From NCBI GenBank assembly GCA_021648025.1, contig JAKITO010000003.1, forward strand, positions 124,001 through 188,000: DNA of 64,000 nt. The letters are read 5' to 3'. How positions within the stretch are numbered: the first letter of the stretch is position 1; each line of letters opens with the position of its first letter. The translations under genes were made by a program, and so were the position numbers. This document shows, piece after piece, positions 52,434-61,515 of the stretch. The DNA is from Paracoccaceae bacterium. Lineage in GTDB: Bacteria > Pseudomonadota > Alphaproteobacteria > Rhodobacterales > Rhodobacteraceae. The notes beneath the pieces are model-generated. The model made no database searches. It was not told where the DNA came from and saw nothing but the letters and a program-made list of their open reading frames with translations.

Positions 52434-52444
52434 TGTAATGCCCC

Positions 52445-54376
52445 ATGTCTCTGCCTCCCGGTTTTCTTGACGATCTGCGTGACCGCGCCAGCCTGTCTCA
52501 GGTTGTCGGGCGCAAAGTCATGTGGGACACGCGCAAGTCCAATTTGGGCAAGGGTGATATGTGGGCGCCATGCCCGTTTCACCAGGAAAAAACCGCGTCT
52601 TTTCATGTGGATGACCGCAAAGGGTTTTATTATTGCTTTGGTTGCCATGCCAAGGGGGATGCAATCTCGTTCATCCGAGAGACCGAAAATGTAAGTTTTA
52701 TCGAGGCCGTGGCAATTCTCGCGCAAGAGGCCGGGATGGAGATGCCCGCGCAAGACCCCAAAGCGCAGGAAAAGAACGATCATCGCACGCGATTGGTCGA
52801 AGTGATGGAACAAGCGCTGCAATTCTTCCGGTTGCAGCTAAATACCAACAGAGGGGTTGGTGCGCGGGATTACTTGCAGGGCCGCGGCCTTAAACCCAAA
52901 ACGTCAGAGCGGTGGGAGATCGGTTTTGCCCCGGATGGCTGGCAGGGTCTTTGGGATCACCTGAGCGCCAAGGGTGTGGCACCTGAGCTGATTTTTGGCG
53001 CAGGCCTTGCCAAACCGTCGACCAAAGGCGGCAAGCCTTACGATACCTTTCGCAACCGCATCATGTTCCCGATCCGCGATGCGCGCGGGCGCGCGATTGC
53101 CTTTGGTGGCCGGGCAATGGACCCGAATGACAACGCCAAGTACCTGAATTCACCGGAAACTGATCTGTTTGACAAGGGGCGCACCCTTTACAATCACGGT
53201 CCCGCCCGCACGGCGGTCGGCAAGGGGCAACCATTGGTGGTGGTCGAAGGGTACATGGACGTGATCGCCCTGTGCGAGGCCGGTTTTGAAGGGGCGGTGG
53301 CGCCGCTTGGCACCGCGATCACACAAAACCAACTGGCGATGTTGTGGCGTGTGGCGCCTGAGCCGGTGATCGCGCTGGATGGCGATACGGCCGGGATGCG
53401 CGCCGCATTGCGCCTGATTGATCTGTCGTTGCCATTGTTGGAGGCAGGTCAAAGCCTTCGGTTTGCGATGATGCCCGAAGGCAAGGACCCCGACGATCTG
53501 ATCCGGGATTCCGGGGCCGGGGCCTTGAGCGACCTGATAAATGCGGCCCGCCCGATGGTGCAATTGCTGTGGCAACGCGAAATTGAGGGCAAGAATTTTG
53601 ACAGCCCCGAACGTAAGGCGGCATTGGACAAGGCTTTGCGGGACCGGATCAAGACCATCAAAGATCCATCAATCCGCAGTCATTATGGTCAGGAAATCAA
53701 AGACTTGCGGTGGCAGCTGTTCCGCCGCAAGGCGACCCCCAAAGGCATGCCTTGGAAAGGAAAACAGGCCCCGGCGGCACCTTTGGCGGGAACCAAGTCG
53801 TCGTTGCTGGGGGCTGGCGATGGGTCGGACCATCTGCGAGAGGCGGTTATTCTGGCCAGTGTTCTGGCAACGCCGCAGGTGATTGTAGAGTTTGAATCCG
53901 GGCTTGAGATGATGAAATGCGCCGATCCGTTCCATGCCGAGTTGCGTGACCTGATCCTGCGTCATCTCGAAGAGCCCGAGGTGCTGATCGCGAAGATCAC
54001 CGAGCAAATGGGCGAGGGGACCCTTGAAAAACTGCACGCCCTTCGCCATGTCGGCATTACCCCTTGCGTGCGCAATCCGGGCAATGTTGAAATGGCCCGG
54101 ATGACCTTGGGTGATGAACTTGCCAAACTGGATTCTCACCGGGGCCTGAGCGCCGAGATCGCCGAAGCCGCAGAAGAATTGACCGGGGTGGCCGATGAAT
54201 CGATGACCTGGCGGCTGGGGCAGGCGGTTGAGGCGCGCAACAAAGCAGTGCGGAGTGAGCATGAGGACAAGGCCGAATATGACACCGTTAAAAGCGGCGC
54301 GCGAATCAAGCGGGACGAGAGAAACGCCTTTGATTTGTTGCTGGAACAGATCAAATTTGCAAAACCGCAAAAATAA
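52445..54376 (+). CDS. dnaG: DNA primase DnaG
   Basis: DnaG lays the RNA primers for chromosome replication. The 643-residue product has the N-terminal zinc module (CPFHQEKTASF then YYCFGCHAKGD), the DNA-binding core and a TOPRIM domain with VVVEGYMDVIAL and ALDGDTAG. A C-terminal helicase-interaction region follows. It precedes rpoD by 109 bp, the usual macromolecular-synthesis order without rpsU. Confidence 0.97.
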   Translation: MSLPPGFLDDLRDRASLSQVVGRKVMWDTRKSNLGKGDMWAPCPFHQEKTASFHVDDRKGFYYCFGCHAKGDAISFIRETENVSFIEAVAILAQEAGMEMPAQDPKAQEKNDHRTRLVEVMEQALQFFRLQLNTNRGVGARDYLQGRGLKPKTSERWEIGFAPDGWQGLWDHLSAKGVAPELIFGAGLAKPSTKGGKPYDTFRNRIMFPIRDARGRAIAFGGRAMDPNDNAKYLNSPETDLFDKGRTLYNHGPARTAVGKGQPLVVVEGYMDVIALCEAGFEGAVAPLGTAITQNQLAMLWRVAPEPVIALDGDTAGMRAALRLIDLSLPLLEAGQSLRFAMMPEGKDPDDLIRDSGAGALSDLINAARPMVQLLWQREIEGKNFDSPERKAALDKALRDRIKTIKDPSIRSHYGQEIKDLRWQLFRRKATPKGMPWKGKQAPAAPLAGTKSSLLGAGDGSDHLREAVILASVLATPQVIVEFESGLEMMKCADPFHAELRDLILRHLEEPEVLIAKITEQMGEGTLEKLHALRHVGITPCVRNPGNVEMARMTLGDELAKLDSHRGLSAEIAEAAEELTGVADESMTWRLGQAVEARNKAVRSEHEDKAEYDTVKSGARIKRDERNAFDLLLEQIKFAKPQK

Positions 54377-54485
54377 TGCCCTTTTGCTAAAGAAAACATA
54401 AAGAAAACAGGGTAAACGGGTGGCCGAATCACCCGATTCGTTTATTGATTCGTTTTCAAGAGAATCACCTTATCAGGAGCATTCC

Positions 54486-56489
54486 ATGGCCGCCAAGGAC
54501 ACTGAAGATCGCAAGCCCGACAATGCGGACGCCGAGATTTCCCTGGATATGAGCCAGGCCGCCGTCAAAAAGATGATCGGGGACGCTCGCGAGAAGGGCT
54601 ATATCACTTACGAACAGCTCAATCAGGTTCTGCCGCCCGATCAGGTCAGTTCTGAACAGATCGAAGATGTGATGTCGATGTTGTCCGAGATGGGCATCAA
54701 CATCATCGAAGGCGAAGAAGCGGAAGAGGAAGAGGCCAAGGGCTCGACCGAGGTGGCGACCACCGCTGGCGCGCGCGAGATTACCCTGGGCAGTGGCACC
54801 AGCGAGAAACTGGACCGCACCGATGATCCGGTGCGCATGTATCTGCGCGAGATGGGCAGCGTTGAGTTGCTGAGCCGCGAAGGCGAAATTGCCATCGCCA
54901 AGCGGATCGAGGCCGGGCGCAACACGATGATTGCGGGCTTGTGTGAAAGCCCGTTGACGTTTCAGGCGATCACCATCTGGCATGACGAACTATTAAGCGA
55001 AGACATTCTGTTGCGGGACGTTATTGATCTGGAAACCACCTTTGGTGACCAGATGAATGAAGATGGCGAGGTGGAAGAGCCGGTGGTCGCGGCGGTGGCG
55101 ACGACGACGACAGAGACAGAAACACCGAAACCGGAAGAGGACAAAAGCCCGGAACTGGATGCGGACGGCAATCCGATCGAAGAAGAAGATGACGATGATG
55201 ACGAGGACGAACAGGCCAACATGTCGCTGGCGGCGATGGAGGCGGCGCTGAAAGAGACGGTGCTGACCACGTTGGAACAGATTTCCAGCGATTATTCGCA
55301 ATTGTCCGAGATGCAGGACAGCCGGATTTCGGCGACGCTGAACGAGGATGGATCATTTTCCAAAAAGGCCGAGGGTGTTTATCAGGCGCTTCGAAGCGAG
55401 ATTGTTGAACTGGTGAACGGGCTGCACCTGCACAACAACCGGATTGATGCGCTGATTGACCAGCTTTACGGCATCAACCGTCGGGTGATGGTGCTGGACG
55501 GCTCGATGGTCAAGCTGGCGGATCAGGCGCGGATCAACCGGCGTGAATTCATCGAGGCGTATCGCGGTCGTGAACTGGACCCCAATTGGCTGAGCGATAT
55601 GGGCAAAAAGCCTGGGCGCGGCTGGCAGATGTTCATTGAAAAGTCGACCGAAAAGGCCGAAAGCCTGCGGGCGGATATGGCGCAGATCGGCCAGTATGTC
55701 GGCCTGGATGTTCCTGAGTTCCGGCGCATCGTGCAGCAGGTTCAAAAGGGCGAAAAAGAGGCGCGGCAGGCCAAGAAAGAGATGGTCGAGGCGAACCTGC
55801 GTTTGGTCATTTCGATTGCCAAGAAATACACCAACCGTGGCCTGCAATTTCTTGACCTTATTCAGGAAGGTAACATCGGCCTGATGAAGGCGGTGGACAA
55901 GTTTGAATATCGTCGCGGCTATAAGTTTTCCACTTACGCGACCTGGTGGATCCGTCAGGCGATTACCCGTTCGATCGCCGATCAGGCCCGCACCATCCGT
56001 ATTCCGGTGCATATGATCGAGACAATCAACAAGCTGGTGCGCACCGGTCGCCAGATGCTGCACGAGATTGGCCGCGAACCGACGCCGGAAGAATTGGCCG
56101 AAAAGTTGCAGATGCCGCTTGAGAAAGTGCGCAAGGTGATGAAGATCGCCAAAGAGCCGATTTCGCTTGAGACGCCGATTGGTGACGAAGAGGATTCGCA
56201 GCTTGGTGATTTCATCGAGGACAAGAATGCGGTTCTGCCACTGGATTCGGCGATTCAGGAGAATTTGAAAGAGACGACGACACGGGTTCTGGCGTCGCTG
56301 ACCCCGCGTGAAGAACGGGTTTTGCGGATGCGGTTTGGCATCGGCATGAACACGGATCACACGCTGGAAGAGGTCGGCCAGCAGTTTAGCGTGACACGCG
56401 AACGGATCAGGCAGATTGAGGCCAAGGCGTTGCGGAAGCTGAAGCATCCGAGCCGGTCGCGGAAGCTGCGGTCGTTCCTGGATCAGTGA
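54486..56489 (+). CDS. rpoD: Primary RNA polymerase sigma factor (sigma-70)
   Basis: This is the housekeeping sigma factor. The 667-residue product has region 1.1 ([20 protein letters not shown]), region 1.2 with [10 protein letters not shown], and an acidic non-conserved insert with a run of Glu and Asp. Region 2 follows ([20 protein letters not shown] and [13 protein letters not shown]), then region 3 ([12 protein letters not shown]) and region 4 ([17 protein letters not shown]). AGGAG lies seven bases before the ATG at 54486; the GTG at 54420 would add 22 untypical residues. Confidence 0.97.
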   Translation: MAAKDTEDRKPDNADAEISLDMSQAAVKKMIGDAREKGYITYEQLNQVLPPDQVSSEQIEDVMSMLSEMGINIIEGEEAEEEEAKGSTEVATTAGAREITLGSGTSEKLDRTDDPVRMYLREMGSVELLSREGEIAIAKRIEAGRNTMIAGLCESPLTFQAITIWHDELLSEDILLRDVIDLETTFGDQMNEDGEVEEPVVAAVATTTTETETPKPEEDKSPELDADGNPIEEEDDDDDEDEQANMSLAAMEAALKETVLTTLEQISSDYSQLSEMQDSRISATLNEDGSFSKKAEGVYQALRSEIVELVNGLHLHNNRIDALIDQLYGINRRVMVLDGSMVKLADQARINRREFIEAYRGRELDPNWLSDMGKKPGRGWQMFIEKSTEKAESLRADMAQIGQYVGLDVPEFRRIVQQVQKGEKEARQAKKEMVEANLRLVISIAKKYTNRGLQFLDLIQEGNIGLMKAVDKFEYRRGYKFSTYATWWIRQAITRSIADQARTIRIPVHMIETINKLVRTGRQMLHEIGREPTPEELAEKLQMPLEKVRKVMKIAKEPISLETPIGDEEDSQLGDFIEDKNAVLPLDSAIQENLKETTTRVLASLTPREERVLRMRFGIGMNTDHTLEEVGQQFSVTRERIRQIEAKALRKLKHPSRSRKLRSFLDQ

Positions 56490-56727
56490 ACGGAACCATT
56501 TAGGCATACTCGCTTAGGGCGCCCTGACAGGTCGCATCAAGGATCCATCGGTTCTTGATCCCATTTATATTGTCATCGAAGAAATCGGCAGGATGGGCAG
56601 GATGGGTTGTGTCAGTTCAGACTCTACTCGTTTTTTTCCGATAGGTTCAGTTGTTTTGAGAATATAGCAGACTATTGTGCATTTATCGTGGTTGAACAGC
56701 AATTTAGTTCATGGGGACAAGACGAAA

Positions 56728-58296
56728 ATGACAACTGAAACACTGACTGTAATATTTGATGGCGTAACTGACGTACCGGGATTGACGGGACAAAGCGTCC
56801 GCGAGTGGAACAGCCAACGGATGTCGTCTTATGACGTTTATTATTCCGGGCCTAAAGATGACTTTGTGGGCAACGCCGTCCTGGTCGGTTCTGACTGGAA
56901 CATCAAATATTTGCGCATGGCTGGTGATTCAAGCACGTTCAACCTGACCGATCTTGATGCCGGGACTGGTCGTCGTATTGACTATCTTGAACTTGGCTGG
57001 AATTCGAATATCGATCTTGTGACCACAAGGGCACGCCATATTTACGGCCTGAGCGGCGACAAGCATGAAGTCACCCTGAGCGAGAACCAGGAAGGGTCGA
57101 CCTATTCGATCAGTCTGTTTGCCAAAGTAAACCTGGTCACCACGGGCAACAAATGGGTGAACGCGATTCAGACCGGGTATTCCTTGGACGTGCCTGCCAT
57201 TGGTGGCGACACCATTGTCGTCGGCACCGGCGGTTCCGGGTCGGTTTCCACCGGTAAACTTGGCGACACAGTTACAACAGGAACCGGCTGGGTTGGGGCA
57301 ATTAATACCAGTGACGGGGCAGACAAGGTTATTGTTGGCACCGGCCTGGTCGGCAGTATTCGCACAGGCAAGGGCAATGACAGGGTCGATGTGCGCGATG
57401 GCTGGGCCGAGTTGATTTCCACCGGAGATGGCCAGGACACCGTCAAAACAGGGGCAGACGGTGCCATGTTTGTGCGCACATCGGACGGCGACGACAAGGT
57501 TGTCACAGGGAGTGGCAAGGTCGAGACCATTTCGACTGGCAAAGGCAATGACATCGTCGAACTTGGGGCAGGTGGTGCTGGCACCATTAATCTTGGTACC
57601 GGGGATGACATTGTTGAACTGACTGAATTCTCAAACGCAAGTTTTGGTGTGTTCATCCGTGGCGGCGAAGGAAATGACACCATCAGTTTCAGTGACTTTA
57701 CTTATGGCGTCACTTTTTCACTAAGTCTAAGTAGCCAATTCCAAAAGGTCACCAATCCCGACCAACCTCTTTTGCCAGGGGCTGGGCACGTGGCAGTAGT
57801 GTCTGTCGAAAATCTGACAGGCACCGGTAGTGCCGACAGTTTGACCGGGGACGGCGGTGGCAACAAACTGGTCGGGCTTGGGGGCGAAGACAAGCTGTTT
57901 GGCCTGGATGGTAATGACATTCTGAAAGGTGGTTCTGGTAGGGACATTCTGAAAGGTGGTGCGGGCAATGACTCGCAAAAAGGTGGTGCGGGCAATGACA
58001 AGTTGTTTGGTGGTGCGGGGAAAGACAAGTTGTTTGGTGGCGCTGGTGATGACACCCTGACTGGCGGGGGGGGGGCGGATGTGTTTGTGTTTGGGAAAAA
58101 CTCTGACAAGGACAAAGTCACTGACTTTGATGATGGCACCGATATTTTGCGCATCGCTGACCATTCGGGAAGCTTTGGGTCTTTGACGATCACAGATCAG
58201 GGAGGCGATTTGAAGATTGTCCATGACGGTGGCACGATCCTGTTGGTCGGCGAGGCAGGAACAACTTTGACATCCGCAGATTTCGATTTCGTATGA
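56728..58296 (+). CDS. RTX-type calcium-binding protein with an extra long-period repeat domain
   Basis: The 522-residue product lacks an N-terminal signal, as expected of type I secreted proteins. An N-terminal domain (about 1-160) is unknown. Residues about 165-320 hold repeats of roughly 20 residues with the pattern TG-G-D-V--G-G-VG-I, different from standard RTX. Residues about 385-460 hold normal nonapeptides such as GGAGNDKLF. The C-terminal LTSADFDFV is a type I secretion-like end. No transporter gene is adjacent. The ATG at 56728 is preferred over 56677. Confidence 0.82.
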   Translation: MTTETLTVIFDGVTDVPGLTGQSVREWNSQRMSSYDVYYSGPKDDFVGNAVLVGSDWNIKYLRMAGDSSTFNLTDLDAGTGRRIDYLELGWNSNIDLVTTRARHIYGLSGDKHEVTLSENQEGSTYSISLFAKVNLVTTGNKWVNAIQTGYSLDVPAIGGDTIVVGTGGSGSVSTGKLGDTVTTGTGWVGAINTSDGADKVIVGTGLVGSIRTGKGNDRVDVRDGWAELISTGDGQDTVKTGADGAMFVRTSDGDDKVVTGSGKVETISTGKGNDIVELGAGGAGTINLGTGDDIVELTEFSNASFGVFIRGGEGNDTISFSDFTYGVTFSLSLSSQFQKVTNPDQPLLPGAGHVAVVSVENLTGTGSADSLTGDGGGNKLVGLGGEDKLFGLDGNDILKGGSGRDILKGGAGNDSQKGGAGNDKLFGGAGKDKLFGGAGDDTLTGGGGADVFVFGKNSDKDKVTDFDDGTDILRIADHSGSFGSLTITDQGGDLKIVHDGGTILLVGEAGTTLTSADFDFV

Positions 58297-58377
58297 AATC
58301 AACCACCGCGCTGATTTAGCGCGACTCTTTGGGCAAGGTCCGTCATAATACCTCCCGACAAGTGGCGAAGGGACAAT

Positions 58378-59151
58378 ATGAACACCGATAAAGAGATGGG
58401 CGTGCCGCAATTGGGCGCAATCACAACCCCCATGTTGGGTGAGGCATTGCGGCGTGGAGCGCGGGATTTTCGCCGTGCGCCTTTGTGCGGCCTGTTTTTT
58501 GCCGGTGTTTTTGTGCTGGGCGGCTGGGCCATTGTCTGGGTCAGCATGATCACCGGAACAACTTTCTGGATGGTTCTGGCGGCGATTGGTTTTCCGTTGA
58601 TCGGGCCGTTTGCAGCGGTCGGGCTTTATGAAGTGTCGCATCGCCTTGAACAGGGTAAGACGTTTAGATTACTGGATATAATTCAGGTTGTTACGCAACA
58701 GGGTCAACGCCAGTTGCCGTCGATATGCGCCATTATCATCGTCGTATTCCTGTTCTGGTTCTTTGCCGGGCATCTGATATTCGCGCTGTTCCTTGGCCTG
58801 TCGACCATGACCAATATTTCCTCGTCCCTGACCGTGTTCACCACGCCCTCCGGAATGACAATGCTGGCTGTCGGCACCGGCGTTGGCGCGCTGTTTGCGC
58901 TGTTGTTGTATATGATCACCGTTCTGGCGCTGCCATTGCTGTTGGACCGCGAGCTGGATTTTGTCACAGCGATGATCACCTCGTTCCAATATGTGATGGC
59001 GCATCCGGTGCCAATGCTGCTTTGGGGGCTATTCATCGCCGTGACCACCTTTGCCGCCCTTATACCGATGTTCCTGGGGTTGTTGGTCGCGCTGCCGTTG
59101 TTGGGCCATGCCTCCTGGCATTTATATCGCCTGATCACCATTCAAGGCTGA
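58378..59151 (+). CDS. DUF2189 family membrane protein
   Basis: The 257-residue product has about six hydrophobic helices. It carries the DUF2189 pattern: a short cytosolic head with [13 protein letters not shown], then paired helices with [21 protein letters not shown], and a C-terminal GHASWHLYR. This is an integral inner-membrane protein of unknown function, widely conserved in proteobacteria. It stands alone in its orientation after the RTX gene, 81 bp away. Confidence 0.8.
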   Translation: MNTDKEMGVPQLGAITTPMLGEALRRGARDFRRAPLCGLFFAGVFVLGGWAIVWVSMITGTTFWMVLAAIGFPLIGPFAAVGLYEVSHRLEQGKTFRLLDIIQVVTQQGQRQLPSICAIIIVVFLFWFFAGHLIFALFLGLSTMTNISSSLTVFTTPSGMTMLAVGTGVGALFALLLYMITVLALPLLLDRELDFVTAMITSFQYVMAHPVPMLLWGLFIAVTTFAALIPMFLGLLVALPLLGHASWHLYRLITIQG

Positions 59152-59179
59152 AACCCATTCAGTTCTCACGCGGATCTTG

Positions 59180-59312
59180 CGCGGATCATGCCACGATGGC
59201 GGCAGATGTTCTGAAACACCCGCACCACACCTTTGCGGTCACGGTCAGCAGCAAAGGCATCTCCGAAAGGTGATCGGCGCCGAATCGCCTGGCTCTGGCA
59301 CGTCCAAAGCGA
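59180..59312 (-). pseudogene. Frameshifted relic of a Rieske ring-hydroxylating oxygenase
   Basis: On the minus strand three frames together rebuild a Rieske alpha-subunit N-terminus: DVPEPGDSAPITF in one frame, EMPLLLT in the next, and DRKGVVRVFQNICRHRGMI in the third. ICRHRGM is the first Cys-His pair of the Rieske cluster. No more of the gene is found on either side, so this is a short remnant with at least two frameshifts. Confidence 0.65.
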
Positions 59313-59459
59313 CCGCCAGAGGGGGCGGTGACCGGGGGGGCAGGCATGACAGCACTCTTGCAAGATGTACCGGTTTATACCGGTCAATCTTACGGGAAGG
59401 TCCGTCAGAAATGCGACCTGACTTTCCTCAAGGCGACAAAAGCTGCCAAACAGGATGGG

Positions 59460-60257
59460 TCAGCGAAACGGTTCTTCTGTTTGCAGTAACTGGCGGTGAA
59501 ATGGCACCAGATTATCTTCCGCCACAAGCCCGGATTCGCGGGCCACTTCATATATGTCGGATTTATTCTGGCCTAGATGTTCGTAAACCAACCGCACAGC
59601 ACGCGACCCTGACGCGCTCTCGCGCACTGTACGGGTTACATAGCCGACCCAATAGTTATTCTCGAACGACGCCACACGCGCCAGATAGTTGAAGGAACAG
59701 GTCATCGAATTGCGCCGCGATACGACCAGCGCCACACCTTCTTCCTGACGGGTGACATAGCCCCGGAATTCACGCGCGCGAATGCCGGCGGTCAGACCTT
59801 GCTGTAGCATCGCGTCCTTGGCTTCATAGCCGCGCACAAAAGTGTGGTCTTCTTCACGAAACACATAGACCAGACCGACAATAAACTGCGATGTGTTGAT
59901 AAAGCTCCGGCGCGAAAAGCGGAAAAACCCGGATGGAAATGCGTCTTGCGGCACATCGTTGACCCCGACTCCGACAAATTCGGCCAAAACCGAACCAGTC
60001 AGAACGTGGCTTTGGTTGGCGATGCTTTCGACAGGTTCCAGCAGAATGCGGGCATCCACTTCGAAAAAGGCGCAAATCCGGTCAAGAACGTCCGGCCTTG
60101 GAAAGCTTTCGCCGGACAGATAGCGGTTGAACTGGGTCCGGTTGATCTTGAGTTGGCGCGACAGTTCAGAGATCGAGGGATATTTTCTGGAAAGAAGGCG
60201 CAAGTTGGCGCCAAACATGTCGCGTAACTCGGCAGGAGATCGGGTTGGTTTCGTCAT
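59460..60257 (-). CDS. XRE-family transcriptional regulator
   Basis: The 265-residue product has an N-terminal XRE helix-turn-helix (ISELSRQLKINRTQFNRYLS, about residues 27-46, then GESFPRPDVLDRICAFFEV). A C-terminal sensor-like domain of about 170 residues of unknown type follows. The ATG at 60257 (MTKPTRSPAELRDMF) is preferred over 60320. Two matching repeats just upstream are possible operators. No adjacent gene is clearly its target. Confidence 0.8.
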   Translation of the reverse strand: MTKPTRSPAELRDMFGANLRLLSRKYPSISELSRQLKINRTQFNRYLSGESFPRPDVLDRICAFFEVDARILLEPVESIANQSHVLTGSVLAEFVGVGVNDVPQDAFPSGFFRFSRRSFINTSQFIVGLVYVFREEDHTFVRGYEAKDAMLQQGLTAGIRAREFRGYVTRQEEGVALVVSRRNSMTCSFNYLARVASFENNYWVGYVTRTVRESASGSRAVRLVYEHLGQNKSDIYEVARESGLVAEDNLVPFHRQLLQTEEPFR

Positions 60258-60310
60258 TTCGGGTCCACAACTAACATATTCGCGACTTCGGGTCCTCAAA
60301 TTGATCCTGA

Positions 60311-60373
60311 TTAGCGCCAAGTATGACGAAAATCTGTCTTTTTATAGCTAGTTAGCGTCAGGTATGACGCCAA
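60311..60373. promoter_or_regulatory. Two TTAGCGYCARGTATGACG boxes upstream of the XRE gene
   Basis: Related 18-bp boxes start at 60311 and 60352, offset by 41 bp (about four helical turns). The second contains a GCGTCA-N4-TGACGC palindrome. They lie 54-113 bp upstream of the XRE regulator start, in the 240-bp divergent region shared with the next gene. Confidence 0.5.
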
Positions 60374-60497
60374 CTTAGGTCACCAAACTAACGTGCTCGA
60401 CACAAAAAGCAAGTCAGCGGCTCATTATTAACCATGTCTGAAAATCAAGAATCGTACCACTGTTAAAGGATGGGACAAAGATAGGACGGGACAGGAT

Positions 60498-60905
60498 ATG
60501 TTTGGTGTAGTACTTTGGAGTGATGAGCAGGATCAGAAGGCTGTGATCTGGTGTGAAGATCACGGAGATCTTGCATTTTACTGCAATAATTCTGACACTT
60601 GCGAGATCGAGATGGACGCCGGGGATTGGGTCCAGTTTGATATGAAAATGGATAAAAACCAGCGCAAGGCACATAATCCGCGCCTTGTTTGTGAAGGGGT
60701 CTACCCTGATTTGGCTGACTCATTATGCGCGGCTCCGGTCCAGGGTCTTTGCCAAAGCCCACAGCAGTCAAAGCAGCAGTCAAAGCAGCAGTCAAAGCAA
60801 TATTCGAACTCTGGCGAACGCAATTCGGCGCAGGTTATTCCGCTATTTTCGGGCCAGTCGACCCCTGAGGGCGGGGCAAACGCGGCCCATAAACAAACCG
60901 CCTAG
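60498..60905 (+). CDS. Small acidic protein with QQSK repeats, 135 residues
   Basis: The N-terminal 70 residues form a compact domain (MFGVVLWSDEQDQKAVIWCE and AGDWVQFDMKMD) that could be a small beta-barrel, with a cold-shock-like look but without RNP motifs. The rest is low complexity, including QQSKQQSKQQSKQ from a 12-bp repeat. It is convergent with ilvH, overlapping it by 4 bp. Function is unknown. Confidence 0.65.
   Translation: MFGVVLWSDEQDQKAVIWCEDHGDLAFYCNNSDTCEIEMDAGDWVQFDMKMDKNQRKAHNPRLVCEGVYPDLADSLCAAPVQGLCQSPQQSKQQSKQQSKQYSNSGERNSAQVIPLFSGQSTPEGGANAAHKQTA
60762..60797. repeat. Three exact 12-bp tandem copies, CAGCAGTCAAAG
   Basis: The three identical units encode QQSK repeats in the C-terminal tail of the 135-residue protein. 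The period is a multiple of three, so length changes would stay in frame. Confidence 0.9.
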
Positions 60906-61462
60906 TCACCGCGAAGCAACGCGGCGACGCCGGTGCGGGCAATCTCGGACAGACCAAGCGGGCGCATAAGATCGGCAAACGCGTCGATCTTGTCCGGCAC
61001 CCCGGTGATTTCGAACACAAAGCTCTCCAGGGTGCTGTCAACCACATTGGCGCGGAAAATATCCGCCAATCGCAGCGCCTCAACCCGCTTTTCGCCGGTT
61101 CCGGCCACTTTCATGATCGCCAGCTCGCGTTCCACCGATGGTCCTTCGACGGTCAGGTCATGGACTTCGTAAACCGGCACGATGCGGCCCAGTTGCGCCT
61201 TGATCTGTTCGATCACCTGCGGCGTGCCGGTGGTAACGATGGTGATCCGCGAAAGATGCCCGGTTTGGTCCACTTCGGCCACCGTCAGGCTTTCGATGTT
61301 ATAGCCACGCCCTGAAAACAGGCCAATCACCCGCGCCAGAACGCCGGGTTCGTTTTCGACCAGAATGGCCAGGGTATGGCGTTCTTCCACCTCTGAGAAA
61401 GTGGGGCGTAAATTATAGGCGGAATGTTTGGTCGCGCCTTTTTTGATCTTGAGGGCTGACAT
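60902..61462 (-). CDS. ilvH: Acetolactate synthase small (regulatory) subunit
   Basis: IlvH binds the catalytic subunit and confers feedback inhibition by valine. The 186-residue product has an N-terminal ACT domain (LAILVENEPGVLARVIGLFSGRG) and the family C-terminal domain with GVPDKIDAFADLMRPLG. It lies 53 bp downstream of the large subunit gene on the same strand. Confidence 0.95.
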   Translation of the reverse strand: MSALKIKKGATKHSAYNLRPTFSEVEERHTLAILVENEPGVLARVIGLFSGRGYNIESLTVAEVDQTGHLSRITIVTTGTPQVIEQIKAQLGRIVPVYEVHDLTVEGPSVERELAIMKVAGTGEKRVEALRLADIFRANVVDSTLESFVFEITGVPDKIDAFADLMRPLGLSEIARTGVAALLRGD

Positions 61463-61515
61463 GTTGTCCCTTTCGTCATTTTGTTACGGCTTTAAGCAGG
61501 CTTTGAGATGTGTGT

